The notes: generated by a model from the sequence alone, not told the origin. Counted from the first letter of the stretch, positions 16,633 through 26,305 are shown. The stretch is DNA of 39,600 nucleotides from Prorocentrum cordatum (GCA_963575745.1 CAUYUJ010005667.1:20001-59600), one strand, 5' to 3'. A program made the numbers and translations.

Positions 16633-16720
16633 CCACGGCTCCATTGCGCAACGCTGCCCGAGGGATCTCGATGGTTGACCGCCCGCGCCCGCGTCGCCAG
16701 CGCGCCGACTCGGCAAAGGC
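16633..16720 (-). CDS. Candidate exon beside an introner-like element
   Basis: Acceptor GTGCTAG and donor GTAAGG bound 88 bp on minus reading GLCRVGALATRARAVNHRDP then SGSVAQWSRG. GC3-biased. The family I element at 16486-16609 lies just downstream, inside the predicted intron. Function unknown. Confidence 0.35.
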
Positions 16721-16804
16721 CTAGCACATCCACACCACCGAGACAGGGGCACTCCGTGGGGTGGCCTCGAACCGAACCCCTTTTTGCAGTCCTCGGTGCC
16801 GAGA

Positions 16805-17065
16805 GGCTCAGGTGCTGCCAAACAAAGACCCTGCCGAAGAAGCCCCCACGGCTCTCCGGGGAGGACCCCGGTGTGCCAATGCAAATTCGTCGGGGGGGGA
16901 GAAAAGATCCCCAGCCAACGATGTCCCCAGGACTGGACTTTCCGGAGAGCCCCGGGCGAATGAGCGCAACTTTCGTCGGGGGGGGGGAGAGAAAAGATCC
17001 CGGGCCAAAGATGTCCCCAGGACTTTCCTGGAGGCCCCCCGTGTACGAGTGCAATTTCCGTGGAG
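16805..17065 (+). repeat. Three tandem ~86-bp units
   Basis: Units share GGGGAGAAAAGATCC, GATGTCCCCAGGACT and a GAGTGCAATTTCCGT-like end. The first unit is the most diverged. Confidence 0.65.
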
Positions 17066-17319
17066 GGGAGGGGGGAGGCGGAGCGGGAGAGGAAGAAAAG
17101 GCGAAGTGGGGGGATGAGCGGCGCTGCTCTGGCAGAAGGTGTGTTTGGAAGACTGCTGGACGCTCACGATCCCTGGCTTTGGTGGACACGCCGCCGCCTG
17201 TCCACGCCCAGCAGTGGCGGGTGCGTCAGCAGCGCCGTCCCGCCTGCCGCGCCCAGTCTGCGCAGCGCGACAAACCACTTCCCGCAGTCCTGCGTTCAGT
17301 GGCCACCGCACCACCTCTT

Positions 17320-17784
17320 TCACGTCTGCCTCTCGATCGTATGAGCTCGAATATCTGCACATGCGAGCGACGAAAACAAATCAACGGTCTTTACGCGAGA
17401 TGGCATGGAGACCTTACGCCGCGGCTTACGCGGGCCGCCAACATGGCACACCGCGTGGAGAAGAGGGCGCTTACGCGCGTCCTTCCACGGGCAACTTACG
17501 CGCGAATGTCCGCGTAATTTGCGTCGTTCATGTGCATCCGCGGCTCTTCCCCTGAAGGGTGTGAATGCGCCCAACTTGCCTGTGAGCTGACTCGACAACA
17601 TCCGCGGCCACAGATGCACCGAGCCATCGGAATTGTACTGGGTCGACGCCGAGGGGTATGGTGACACGCGCGCGGAATGCTGCTCAGATCTGCAGTGGTG
17701 CGTCCTAAACTGTGCAGAAGCGTAATGAAAGACTGCGTCGAGCAAGAGCAATCGACTTGCTCGAGCGTCAAAGCGACGTTCCAC
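17320..17784 (-). CDS. Possible coding copy 1 of a duplicated block
   Basis: Open on minus for 154 codons. The segment LSSQLTGKLGAF ... HVGGPRKPRRKVSM can be aligned in frame with SQLTGDCG ... CRVGVPRKPSRKIA of 17832-18368. The DNA duplicate (17390-17515 versus 18005-18125) carries repeated TTACGCG motifs. Frame-level conservation favours coding, but base composition is not strongly biased, and the plus strand also has an open frame at 17060-17344 (MSGAALAEGVFGRLLDAHDP). Function unknown. Confidence 0.3.
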   Translation of the reverse strand: MERRFDARASRLLLLDAVFHYASAQFRTHHCRSEQHSARVSPYPSASTQYNSDGSVHLWPRMLSSQLTGKLGAFTPFRGRAADAHERRKLRGHSRVSCPWKDARKRPLLHAVCHVGGPRKPRRKVSMPSRVKTVDLFSSLACADIRAHTIERQT

Positions 17785-17831
17785 TGGGCCCCGATCGCGT
17801 CACGTCTCGGCAATTCCTTCGTGTGTAAGAA

Positions 17832-18368
17832 CTACGCGATGGTGGTGCTCATCGAGTGTTGAGCTATACACTCCTCTAGAATCCGCCCACATGTGCAATC
17901 GCTGCGCTCGATTTCTGTATATGTTGGATGCCACCCGCTGGTCTGCTTTGTTCCCACCTGCTGCAAATGGCTGGCAACTGAACGACAAACGTAAACGGTG
18001 CTTGCGCAATACGACGTAGCGATCTTACGCGACGGCTTGCGCGGGACGCCAACGCGACACGCTACAGTGGAGGCGAGGCCGCGCGCGCGCCATCTTACGC
18101 AGGCAATTTGTGCGAGAGCGTCGGCGCAGTCGGAACCTTTTTCTGCGTCGTTCCACGGATCTCGAGAGCGCGAGGGCAGGCGCGGGAACCAAACATCGTA
18201 CAGAGACAACATTTCTGCACGAGCCCCTGCGTCCCAGCCCATACCCGTCGCATTCGTCTTCACAACGTGGCTCCCCAGCGGTAGCCGCACAGGCCTCGGG
18301 AGGAATTGGGGAACACTCATGCCACAATCACCTGTCAGTTGACTACCTACCAGACCACCCCGACCCAA
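17832..18368 (-). CDS. Possible coding copy 2 of a duplicated block
   Basis: Open on minus for 178 codons; see the partner at 17320-17784. Includes AEMLSLYDVWFPRLPSRSRD and CRVGVPRKPSRKIATSYCAS. Cysteine-rich towards the C-terminus. No family recognised. Confidence 0.3.
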   Translation of the reverse strand: MGRGGLVGSQLTGDCGMSVPQFLPRPVRLPLGSHVVKTNATGMGWDAGARAEMLSLYDVWFPRLPSRSRDPWNDAEKGSDCADALAQIACVRWRARGLASTVACRVGVPRKPSRKIATSYCASTVYVCRSVASHLQQVGTKQTSGWHPTYTEIERSDCTCGRILEECIAQHSMSTTIA

Positions 18369-18451
18369 CCCGAAGACCCAAAGTTCGGGTTGAGAGGGGT
18401 TTCGGGTTTTCCATGTGATTTGTCCATGTTCTCCGATGCCCCACTGATTTT

Positions 18452-18612
18452 AGGTCGGGCATGTCCTCCCTCCTGCAGGCGGATCTTGGAAGGAAATCTT
18501 AAATAGCCAAACCATATTCAACACACAGTCGCCAAATAATAGGAAGATCGTCCGTAGCCTATTTGTTCACTACTCTTGCATGTTCCTCGTGTAGAGGGAC
18601 ATCCCCGACTTA
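18452..18612. mobile_element. Inverted-repeat element, family V, copy 2
   Basis: Ends AGGTCGGGCATGTCCTCCCT and TAGAGGGACATCCCCGACTT, inverse of one another; AT-rich body as in 5001-5156. Confidence 0.65.
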
Positions 18613-18635
18613 TAATTAATTGTTTCCCTCTACCG

Positions 18636-18705
18636 TATCAAGCGATCTCAGGCATGGCCTAGCTGAATCGTGCACAAGGCAACTGCTGGCAACCTCCCCG
18701 CTTTC
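18636..18705 (+). repeat. Duplicated segment also present at 18928-18997
   Basis: TCAAGCGATCTCAGGCATGG, CCTAGCTGAAT and GGCAACCTCCCC match, in order, the sequence at 18928-18997, which includes the 3' end of the acidic-protein exon. A related GGCTCCCCAG.GGTAGCCG motif occurs at 18261 and 18912. Confidence 0.5.
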
Positions 18706-18760
18706 GCGAGCGGTGGACACATCCGCATCCGCGCCCTCGCGGTGTGGATTCTGGGGGGGG

Positions 18761-18840
18761 GATCACGCGTATACGCGTCGCACGGATGCGTTCCGCGCGG
18801 GGCATCCGCAACAATCAACGCCCCATATCCGCGGGGTCGC
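18761..18840. repeat. GC-rich hairpin repeat, copy 1
   Basis: Shares CGGATGCGT.CCGCGCGGGG, CATCCGC and ATATCCGCGGG with 21136-21204, where the ends CCCGCGGATACG / CGTATCCGCGGG are perfectly inverted. Confidence 0.55.
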
Positions 18841-18953
18841 GGCTCAAGGGCCTGGCCCGCGAGGCCGCGGATACGGATCTGTTTTTTCGTCCGGGACTTT
18901 CCTCACAACGCGGCTCCCCAGAGGTAGCCGTCTCAAACGATCTGAGGCCTGGC

Positions 18954-19475
18954 CTAGCAGGAGCAGCCCAGTGCAGCTGCCGGCAGCCTCCCCTGTAGGT
19001 CCTGCGCCAGGGCCTCCAGCGAATACCGCAAGTCGTCCAAGTGGCGCGTGATACCCGCCGGCCCCCGTCCCGCTGGGAGCGGCCAGAATGGCTCGGCGGG
19101 TGGCTGCGAGTGGCCACGGCCGACGTAGCCCCAGAGGGCCAGAACGACTTCGCAATCACTCAGGGGCGGACTGTCTGGGTAAGGGGTAGGCGGCAGATCG
19201 GATAAGAGGCCCGGGCGCGCTTCCTCCTCATTCTCCTGCTGCTGCTCCTCCTCCTCCTCCTCCTACTGCCCCTCCTCCTCCTCCTCCTCCTCCTCCTCCT
19301 CCTCCTCCTCCTCCTCGTCCTCCTCGTCGTCGTCGTCGTCCTCCGCCTCCTCCTCCTCCTCCTCCTCCTCCTCCTCCTCCTCCCCCTCCTCCTCCCCCTC
19401 CTCGAAAGAGGCCGCCAACTGTACTTCAACACCGATCCCCCAGAACCTGCTTCCCTCAGGACCCGTCTGCTTCAT
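18954..19475 (-). CDS. Terminal exon(s) of an acidic protein, with one in-frame TAG
   Basis: Minus strand from ATG (19473-19475): MKQTGPEGSRFWGIGVEVQL, AASFEEGEEEGEEEE, a long Glu/Asp run, GQ, then TAG at 19263-19265, then Glu/Gln-rich sequence and a well-formed segment containing LLSDLPPTPYPDSPPLSDCE, VVLALWGYVGRGHSQPPAEP and RHLDDLRYSLEALAQDLQGR, ending in TAG (18954-18956). GC3 bias and composition make the last 100 codons one of the best exons here. The internal TAG stands in CAGTAG, which could be an intron end rather than a true stop. Acidic tracts suggest a nuclear protein; function unknown. Confidence 0.55.
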
Positions 19476-19794
19476 AGCTGGTATACAGGCGTCGTGCTCC
19501 CATGAGGAACGCTGAATTAGGAGTTAGGGGGCTTTTCTTTCCACGGCGAGCCTCGGCCACGAGTACTGGTTCCCCGACCTGAGGAGTTGCCCGAAAGTCT
19601 GGGAACACGTCAGCGTCTTGACTGTGACCTCCCCCTTCCTTCCCTCAGGGGTCCTGGCCCAGTGTCCCCAGCTGGTCGTGCTGTTTTGAACGTCCCCTGG
19701 CCCCCTGGACCTCGTGACGGGTGCTCTGGAGGCCATCTGGGTCTCCTGAGACGTCCTGGGGGCACCTTGGTTCACGGAAGAGGACTGAAATGAG
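19476..19794. other. No confident gene
   Basis: Weak CTGGGGG-type degenerate repeats at 19640-19780; nothing else recognised. Confidence 0.3.
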
Positions 19795-19957
19795 GACCAT
19801 GACCAAGACCGAACGCAAAAACGTCGGTGTTGATCTTGGGCATCGTCTATCCTGGTCATCGTCAATCCGTGGATCATCCGCGCGAATCAGCGGCAGCCGG
19901 CATGGACCATGACCAACATCGGCGTGGAAGAGATCCCGCGACACCTTGGTCATGGTC
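19795..19957. repeat. Inverted and direct GACCATGACCAA repeats
   Basis: GACCATGACCAA at 19795-19806 and 19905-19916, with its inverse TTGGTCATGGTC at 19946-19957. A candidate small inverted-repeat element; single copy in this window. Confidence 0.45.
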
Positions 19958-20074
19958 ATCGCGGTTCTTCCCTCCAAATCAGGGGACACCTCTGGCAACG
20001 CCTGAACCTCCTCATGTGGGTCTCCCAGGAAATCCTGGGCGTACCTGGGTCAAAGAACACGGGGGGAACCAAGA

Positions 20075-20178
20075 CATACCCATTCCGCCACTCCCCAGGC
20101 CTCCTGCAGGGCGCGTTCTGACCAGGATCTGTAGGCGAATCCAGCCGTGGCGGCGAGGAGAGAGTAGCGATATCGCTA
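20075..20178 (+). repeat. Dispersed repeat, family U, copy 3
   Basis: GCCACTCCCCAGGCCTCCTG, GCGCGTTCTGACCAGGATC, CCGTGGCGGCGAGG, GCGATATCGC; see 4750 and 15307. Confidence 0.5.
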
Positions 20179-20183
20179 ATCGA

Positions 20184-20362
20184 GGCCCCCCAGATGGGGC
20201 CAGATCAGGTGTGGTCGAAGGATCGCGGCGCATCTCCGATGCATCGCCGATGCCCTGCCGACGTCGGTGATGCATCGGCGACGTCGGCGTGGAGAAATCT
20301 GGCTCCACACCGAGCCGCGTCGCCGATGCAGCGCGATCCTACTCGTACCCCATCTGGGATGC
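20184..20362. mobile_element. Palindromic element, family X
   Basis: Outer arms CCCAGATGGGG (left) and CCCATCTGGG (right), then AGGATCGCG on the left and CGCGATCCT on the right, then GATGCATCGCCGATG-type inner repeats on both sides. About 180 bp, no coding capacity. Confidence 0.55.
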
Positions 20363-20410
20363 CTAGACTATCGCTATCTTTTCCGCCTCTGACGCACCTT
20401 CGTCGGGCGG

Positions 20411-20466
20411 TGACGGACCACGTGGTGACCTCGGAATCCCAATATACCTCACCGCGTGGTCCGTCA
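20411..20466. repeat. Hairpin with 18-bp stem
   Basis: TGACGGACCACGTGGTGA (20411-20428) pairs with TCACCGCGTGGTCCGTCA (20449-20466) at 17 of 18 positions around a 20-nt loop. Confidence 0.7.
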
Positions 20467-20524
20467 GTGCACGGGCTTGGGACCTCGGAGGGCCTGGTCG
20501 CCCAAGACGTCTTCGGAGACCTAC

Positions 20525-20895
20525 CCAAGGGGTCCGGGCGCGCAGGGATATCCCGTCGCCGGCATGTCTTGCTTGGCCAGGCAGGCCCCAGCGGAGGGCC
20601 AGAGCTTCACACTCCTCCTCCTCCTCCTCCTCCTCCTCCTCCTCCTCCTCCTCCTCCTCCCCCTCCTCCTCCAGGAGGACAGGCCCGACCTGACCCTCGC
20701 GGGCGGCTGGCCGGAGCCCCCTCGCATCCAGCGCGGCCACGTCGCGCACGGCGCCGTCGGCCGGCCCCGCCAGCCTCAGCAGGGGGCCCTCCGCGGTGCA
20801 GCGGCTGACGTGCCGCGCCCCGCCGGCGAAGAGCCTCGGCGCGTGCCGCTTTCCCCCGCGGGCGTCGGGCGGCGTCGGGGTGTCGTGCTGGATCC
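20525..20895 (-). CDS. Candidate exon, acidic run and propeller-like segment
   Basis: Open on minus with high GC3. Reads GGKRHAPRLFAGGARHVSRC, TAEGPLLRLAGPADGAVRDV, AALDARGLRPAAREG, then a Glu run from the GAG tract, then CEALALRWGLPGQARHAGDG and a GTAGGT donor at 20519-20524. The G.LLRLAGPADG.V.DVAALD pattern is reminiscent of blades in NHL/WD-type propellers, but this is only a resemblance. The 5' boundary is not fixed. Other minus frames become poly-Gly or poly-Arg in the tract. Confidence 0.45.
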
Positions 20896-20904
20896 TCGAT
20901 CCTC

Positions 20905-21135
20905 CTCCTCCCAGGCCTCCTCCTCCTTCTCCTCCTCCTCCTCCTCCTCCTCCTCCTCCTCCTGCTGCTCCTACTGCTCCTCCACTGCTGTCCTCCTCCT
21001 CTTCCTCCTCCTCCTCCTCCTCCTCCTCCTCCTCCTCCTCCTACTGCTCCTCCTCCTCCTCCGCTTCCTCCTCCTCCTCCTCCTCCTCCTCCTCCTCCTC
21101 CTGCTGCTCCTTCGCGAGCGCCCTCGCGGACTGAT
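20905..21135 (-). repeat. (CTC/GAG)n tract with a possible short exon
   Basis: GAG repeats on minus. At its 5' side the frame QSARALAKEQQ runs into poly-Glu and stops at TAG (21041-21043), again in the context CAGTAGGAGGAG seen at 19263. Confidence 0.6.
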
Positions 21136-21204
21136 CCCGCGGATACGCGGTCGCGCGGATGCGTCCCGCGCGGGGCATCCGCGAAGGAGCGCCGTATCCG
21201 CGGG
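21136..21204. repeat. GC-rich hairpin repeat, copy 2
   Basis: Perfect inverted ends CCCGCGGATACG and CGTATCCGCGGG, inner CGGATGC / GCATCCG. Homologous to 18761-18840. Confidence 0.6.
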
Positions 21205-22027
21205 TTCGTGGCCCAGGAGTCCCGCCCGCTTCCTCTGGGACAAACCTGGTCTGGGTTGTGTGGTGAGGCCCTGTTCGGCGTCCCCAGCTGCGATCCTGGA
21301 GAAACCTGGAACCATTTGGTCAGGAACAGATCCTGTTTCGGGAGAGTGCTGAGCAATATATGTGCTTTGGACAGGCTGTGATCCGAGCGAACCCGAATGT
21401 GGTGCATCCCTGCGCACCGCTGGCGCGGAAACGGGAAGCCCGAAACAGGAATTATCACCGACCATCTCATGCTCGCATTGATGTGTCGGTTGTCCACCAC
21501 CACTACCATAGGTAGGAGGAGGAGGAGGAGGAGGAGGAGGAGGAGGAGGAGGAGGCGGACCTCCCTAGCCTCCCTTCTCCCCCGTCCTAATTGTATGGAA
21601 GTGGTGGTGGAAAACTAGCCGCCCATCACTGATAAATCGGGGCTCTGAAGGAGTGGCCCTTGGCAGTGGCGACCCTTGGTCCGCGGCTCCGGGGTCCGGC
21701 TCGGGTGGGCCTACCTCGAGCGCTCAAATCCAGCTGCAGAGATTGGACGCCCGAAATGGGTACGGGACAACTGGGCACGATGCCCTGCAGCAAATGTTGT
21801 CCAACACCAAACGCGGCCGCTGTTGGGCAGGCGGCCTTCCGTCTAAAGTGGACAACGTCCGAGGCGGCGCGGACAACGAGTCCTGTACAATTACCCTGTG
21901 ACGTATCCAACCCTCTCTATATATGTGGCGATTATACTCAGGACCCCTCAATGCTGACTGGCATTCTGAAGGACCCGCAAAGCGCAGAAAGAACACCCAA
22001 CGGTGCTTTCAGAAGAACGTAGCAAGA
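21205..22027. other. No confident gene; short (GAG)n at 21512-21554
   Basis: Open frames exist on both strands (for example minus 21626-21910, reading VVRAASDVVHFRRKAACPTA), but codon bias does not single one out and I see no splice-site pair. Confidence 0.3.
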
Positions 22028-24690
22028 AATCCCGTGGTGATCCGCGTATGACGTACCTCCGCTGGGCCTCCCAGGAGCCCACGAAAGTGGTGACAAATGC
22101 GCAGATCGCAAGCCCCCCAGGGGGCGGCGAGGTACCGAGGTGATCCGCGTGGGAACCACCTCCGCTGGGCCTCCCAGGAGCCCACGAAAGTGGCGACAAT
22201 TGTGCAGATCGCAAGCCACCCAAGGGACGGAGAGGTATCCAGGTGATCCGCGTGGGACCCACCTCCGCTGGGCCTTCCAGGAGCCAACGAAAGTGGCGAC
22301 ACTTGCGCAGATCGCAAGCCCCCCAGGGGGCGGCGAGGTACCAAGATGATCCGCGTGGGACCCACCTCCGCTGGGCCTTCCAGGAGCCCACGAAAGTGGC
22401 GACAATTGCGCAAATCGCAAGCCCCCCAGGGGCGGCGAGGTACCGAGGTGTTCCGCTGGGACCCGCCTCCGCTGGGCCTCCCAGGAGCTAACGAAAATGG
22501 CGACAATTGCGCAGATCGCAGCCCCCCAGGGGGCGGCGAGGTACCGAAGTGATCCGCGTGGGACCCACCTCCGCTGGGCCTCCCAGGAGCCCACGAAAAA
22601 GGCGACAAATGCGCAGATCGCAAGCCCCCCAGGGGGCGGCGAGATACCAAGGTGATCCGCGTGAACCCCACCTCCGCTGGGCCTCCCAGGAGCCCACGAA
22701 AAAGGCGACAAATGCGCAGATCCAGATCGCAAGCCCCCCAGGGGGCGGCGAGGTACCGAGGTGATTCGCGTGGGACCCACCTCCGCTGGGCCTCCTAAGA
22801 GCCCACGAAAGTGGCGACGGTTGCGAAGATCGCAAGCCCCCAAAGGAAGCGGCGAGGTACCGAGGTGAACGCGTGGGACCCACCTCCGCTGGGCCTCCCA
22901 GGAGCCCACGAAAGTGGCGACAATTGCGCAGATCGCAAGCCTCCCAAGGAGCGGCGAGGTACCAAAGAAACCGCGTGGAACCCACCTCCGCTGGGCCTCC
23001 CAGGAGCCCACGAAAATGGCGACAATTGCGCAGATCGCAAGCCCCCAAGGGGCGGCGAGGTACCGAGGTGTTCCGCTGGGACCCGCCTCCGCTGGGCCTC
23101 CCAGGAGCCAACGAAAATGGCGACACTTGCGCAGATCGCAGCCCCCCAGGGGGCGGCGAGGTACCGAAGTGATCCGCGTGGGACACACCTCCGCTGGGCC
23201 TCCCAGGCCCACGAAACAGGCGACAGATGCGCAGATCGCAAGCCCCCCAAGGAGCGGCGAGGTACCAAGGTGATCCGCGTGGGACCCACCTCCGCTGGGC
23301 CTCCCAGGAGCCCACGAAAGTGGCGACAGTTGCGCAGATCCAGATCGCAAGCCCCCCAGGGGGCGGCGAGGTACCGAGGTGATTCGCGTGGGACCCACCT
23401 CCGCTGGGCCTCCCAAGAGCCCACGAAGGTTGCGACAGTTGCGCAGATCGCAAGCCACCCAGGGGGCGGCGAGGTACCGAGGTGATCCGCGTGGGACCCA
23501 CCTCCGCTGGGCCTCCCAAGAGCCCACGAAGGTGGCGACAGTTGCGCAGATCGCAAGCCACCCAGGGGGCGGCGAGGTACCGAGGTGATCCGCGTGGGAC
23601 CCACCTCTGCTGGGCCTTGCAAGAGCCCGCGAAAGTGGCGACACTTGCGCAGATCGCAAGCCCCCCACGGGGCGGCGAGGTACCGAGGTGATCCGCGTGG
23701 GAACCACCTCCGCTGGGCCTCCCAGGAGCCCACGAAAGTGGCGACGGTTGCGCAGATCGCAAGCCCCCCAAGGGGCGAGGTACCGAGGTGATCCGCGTGG
23801 GACCCACCTCCGCTGGGCCTCCCCGGAGCCCACGAAAGTGGCTTCAGCTGCCAAATCGCAAGCCCCCCAGGGGGCGGCGAGGTAATGAGGTGATCCGCGT
23901 GGGACCCACCTCCGCTGGGCCTCCCAGGAGCCCACGAAAGTGGCGACAATTGCGCCCCCCACGGGGCGGCGAGGTACCAAGTTGATCCGCGTGGGACCCA
24001 CCTCTGCTGGGCCTCCCAGGAGCCCACGAAAGTGGCGACAATTGCGCAGATCGCAAGCCACCCAAGGGCCAGCGATGTACCCAGGTGATCCGCGTGGGAC
24101 CCACCTCCGCTGGGCCTCCCAGGAGCCCACGAAAGTGGCGACGGTTGCGAAGATCGCAAGCCCCCCAAGGGCGGCGAGGTACCGAGGTGATCCGCGTGGG
24201 ACCCACCTCCGCTGGGCCTCCCAGGAGCCCACGAAAGTGGAGACACTTGCGCAGATCGCAAGCCCCCCAGGGGGCGGCGAGGTACCGAGGTGATCCGCGT
24301 GGGACCCACCTCCGGTGGGATCCCCAGGAGCCAACGAAAGTGGCGACAATTGCGCAGATCGAAAGCCCGGCAGGGGGAGGCGAGGTACCGAGGTAATCCG
24401 CGTGGGACCCACCTGCGCTGGGCCTCCTAAGAGCCCACGAAAGTGGCGACAATTGCGCAGATCGCAGGCCCCCCAAGGGGGCGGCGAGGTACCGAGGCGA
24501 TCCGCGTGGGACCCACCTCCGCTGGGCCTCTCAGGAGCCCGCGAAAGTGGCGACAATTGCGCAGATCGCAAGCCACCCAAGGGGGCGGCGAGCTACCAAG
24601 GTGATCCGCGTGGGACCCACCTCCGCTGGGCCTCCCAGGAGCCCACGAAAGTGGCGACAGTTGCGCAAATCGCAGCCCGACGGCACGACG
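22028..24690. repeat. 103-bp minisatellite, about 26 copies
   Basis: Units begin GATCCGCGTGGGACCCACCT, continue CCGCTGGGCCTCCCAGGAGC, CCACGAAAGTGGCGACAATT, GCGCAGATCGCAAGCCCCCC and end GGGGGCGGCGAGGTACCGAG. Units differ by substitutions and 1-10-bp indels. Because 103 is 3n+1, each unit is read in a new frame. On minus the array stays open for 880 codons (21938-24580), which I read as a by-product of a stop-poor unit rather than a gene. Confidence 0.95.
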
Positions 24691-24790
24691 GAAACATGAG
24701 GAAGGAGGAGGGGAGGAGGGGGGAGGAGAAGGAGGAGGACGGGGCGACCACACTGCTTTATTCAAAACGAGTACCCAACCATAGGAGGGT
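24691..24790 (+). repeat. Array flank shared with 32255-32375
   Basis: (GGA)n-rich stretch followed by TTCAAAACGAGTACCCAACC and GGTTGGGAAGA. The same order (GGA run, TTCAAAACGAAGACCCAAC, GGTTGGGAAAA) follows the 77-bp array at 31610-32235. Confidence 0.55.
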
Positions 24791-24811
24791 TGGGAAGAAG
24801 ATCAGGAACTG

Positions 24812-24970
24812 ATATTGTCGGGGATCTCCTGACCCGGGTCAATCCAAACCCGGGTCAGTCAGGCCTTGCAGAAACCTGCAAGATCCTGCAAGATCCTGCA
24901 CCCAAGCCCGGATCAATGCGACCCTGGCCCTGCAAGATCCTGCAAGATCGGGCGCTCTGGCTGACCCCTG
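24812..24970 (-). repeat. Dispersed CCTGCAAGATCCTGCA repeat, copy 2 (inverted)
   Basis: GTCGGGGATCTCCTGACC, GGTCAATCC and repeated CCTGCAAGATCCTGCA match the reverse of 10535-10690. Confidence 0.55.
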
Positions 24971-25254
24971 TTTGCATTGACTCCCGTCTCTTGAAAGCGG
25001 ATGTTGGGCATCGTACCCATTATTTCCGTATCCATGTCGTTCGAGTCCAGGAGACAACAAGGGCCGACAGATCCAGCGAACCGTGGAATCCTGGGGCGCA
25101 AGTGGGAGCATGGCCACGAGGATACAGGTCGAGACCACGAGCCTCTTCGCCAGAGGCCAAAGGCCCCGCGGAGGTGCCTTGATGCGAACACAAACGCGTA
25201 CCCCTCCTTACCGAAACTTAGAAACTTATCCTCATCCCTCGTGCCAGCCACAGT

Positions 25255-25415
25255 AGGAGCTCGACCACAAGCAACCTTCCACAAGACACCCAACCCTGGA
25301 ACCCCAGGACGTCCATTGATTTTCGGTGTGGAACGTCACGCTTTCCATACCCAAGAAACGCAGGATACCCTGGAGGCAAGCAGGGTGTTGATTGGCATGG
25401 GTTTCAACTGTATGC
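25255..25415 (+). repeat. Dispersed ~165-bp repeat, copy 1
   Basis: Shares with 38690-38860: CGACCACAAG.AACCTTCCA, CCAAACCCTG.GACCCCAGG-type segment, GTGGAACGTC.CGCTT.CCAT, AACCCAAGAAAC and ACCCTGGAGGCAAGCAGGG. In minus frames both encode PACLQG...FLG, so a coding origin is possible. The rest of 24970-25850 shows no confident gene. Confidence 0.55.
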
Positions 25416-25854
25416 CAAATCCAAGGAAAGGATGCAAGGCCCGCGGTCCAGGCGGAAACAACTAAGACCACTGGGCTATACCGCTGGCGATGTGCCGAAG
25501 ACGCACGGGTGCAAAGGTACCCCTGGTGAAAAACTGTTTGATCTGGGCTTTGACTGTAGCGGGGTGTCCATGCGCCGCGACCCCCTGACACGCCATCCCG
25601 ACAGGAGAGGAATGGAGGAGTGGTGAAGTGAGGGGTTTTGATGTTGCCCTGCTAAACAATTTAAAGAACTTCCTGAGCCTAGCGGCATCGACCGAATATT
25701 CTGCCAACGGTACAGTGAAGCGAATACTTTACTACACGCGGGCGATGCGTCAATGAACCACTCCAACACACAGATTCAACCCCTCGGCCGGTTCACCCAA
25801 CGCAGCGAATTCTAGGGTGGGACCCGCCTAGATCAATTACCACCGATTCTTTGC

Positions 25855-26030
25855 TGGCACGCACACGCACGCCCACACAGCACACCACACGCACACACTT
25901 GTTCGTCCGACGCGCCGCTGTCCAACAAACGGCAGTAAATGGTATCGCAGGCACATGCAGACATACACGCGCACACGCACAACACTCAGACACACACGCA
26001 CACAAACACACCACACACAAACACGGTTTC
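25855..26030. repeat. (CA)n-rich microsatellite
   Basis: Imperfect CACACA/CACGCA repeats; a second patch lies at 26080-26140. Confidence 0.85.
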
Positions 26031-26154
26031 CTCTGGCGCTCCAATGGAATGCCGCTGTCGGTTCCCGAGGTATTAAGCGCGTTGCGCCACCACGCGCACG
26101 CAGATACACAAATACGCACCCCCTCGCACGCACACGCTTTTTCCTCCGAGGCAC

Positions 26155-26305
26155 CAACGAGGTCGAACTAGCAATAACATCAACTACGGGTAGTGGAAAG
26201 ACAATTATCCACCTTGTGGAAGCGTGGCTGAGACTGGCAGAAGCTGAAGATCACCACGCGAGACGGGCATCGCCGACCGCAGGGCAGAACCAGTCAGGCG
26301 GATGA
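26155..26305 (+). pseudogene. Possible helicase/ATPase P-loop fragment
   Basis: The plus frame reads EVELAITSTTGSGKTIIHLV then EAWLRLAEAEDHH and soon stops (26303-26305). STTGSGKT resembles motif I (Walker A, AxxGSGKT) of superfamily-2 helicases, with Ser in place of Ala, preceded by a hydrophobic strand and followed by a helix, as in the fold. Nothing helicase-like is found nearby, so it is a fragment at most, and chance remains possible. It is the only plus-strand coding hint I would mention. Confidence 0.25.

Noticed and set aside
17060-17344. Plus-strand gene starting MSGAALAEGVFG
   Set aside because: Protein-like, but all three plus frames and one minus frame are similarly open in this GC-rich stretch, and nothing else supports the plus strand.
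21938-24580. 880-codon open frame on minus as a repeat protein gene
   Set aside because: It coincides with the 103-bp minisatellite, the frame changes with each unit, there is no codon bias distinct from the other strand, and the ends run into unrelated sequence.
22028-24690. CRISPR array
   Set aside because: The whole 103-bp unit repeats; there are no unique spacers, no short palindromic direct repeats and no cas genes, and the context is eukaryotic.
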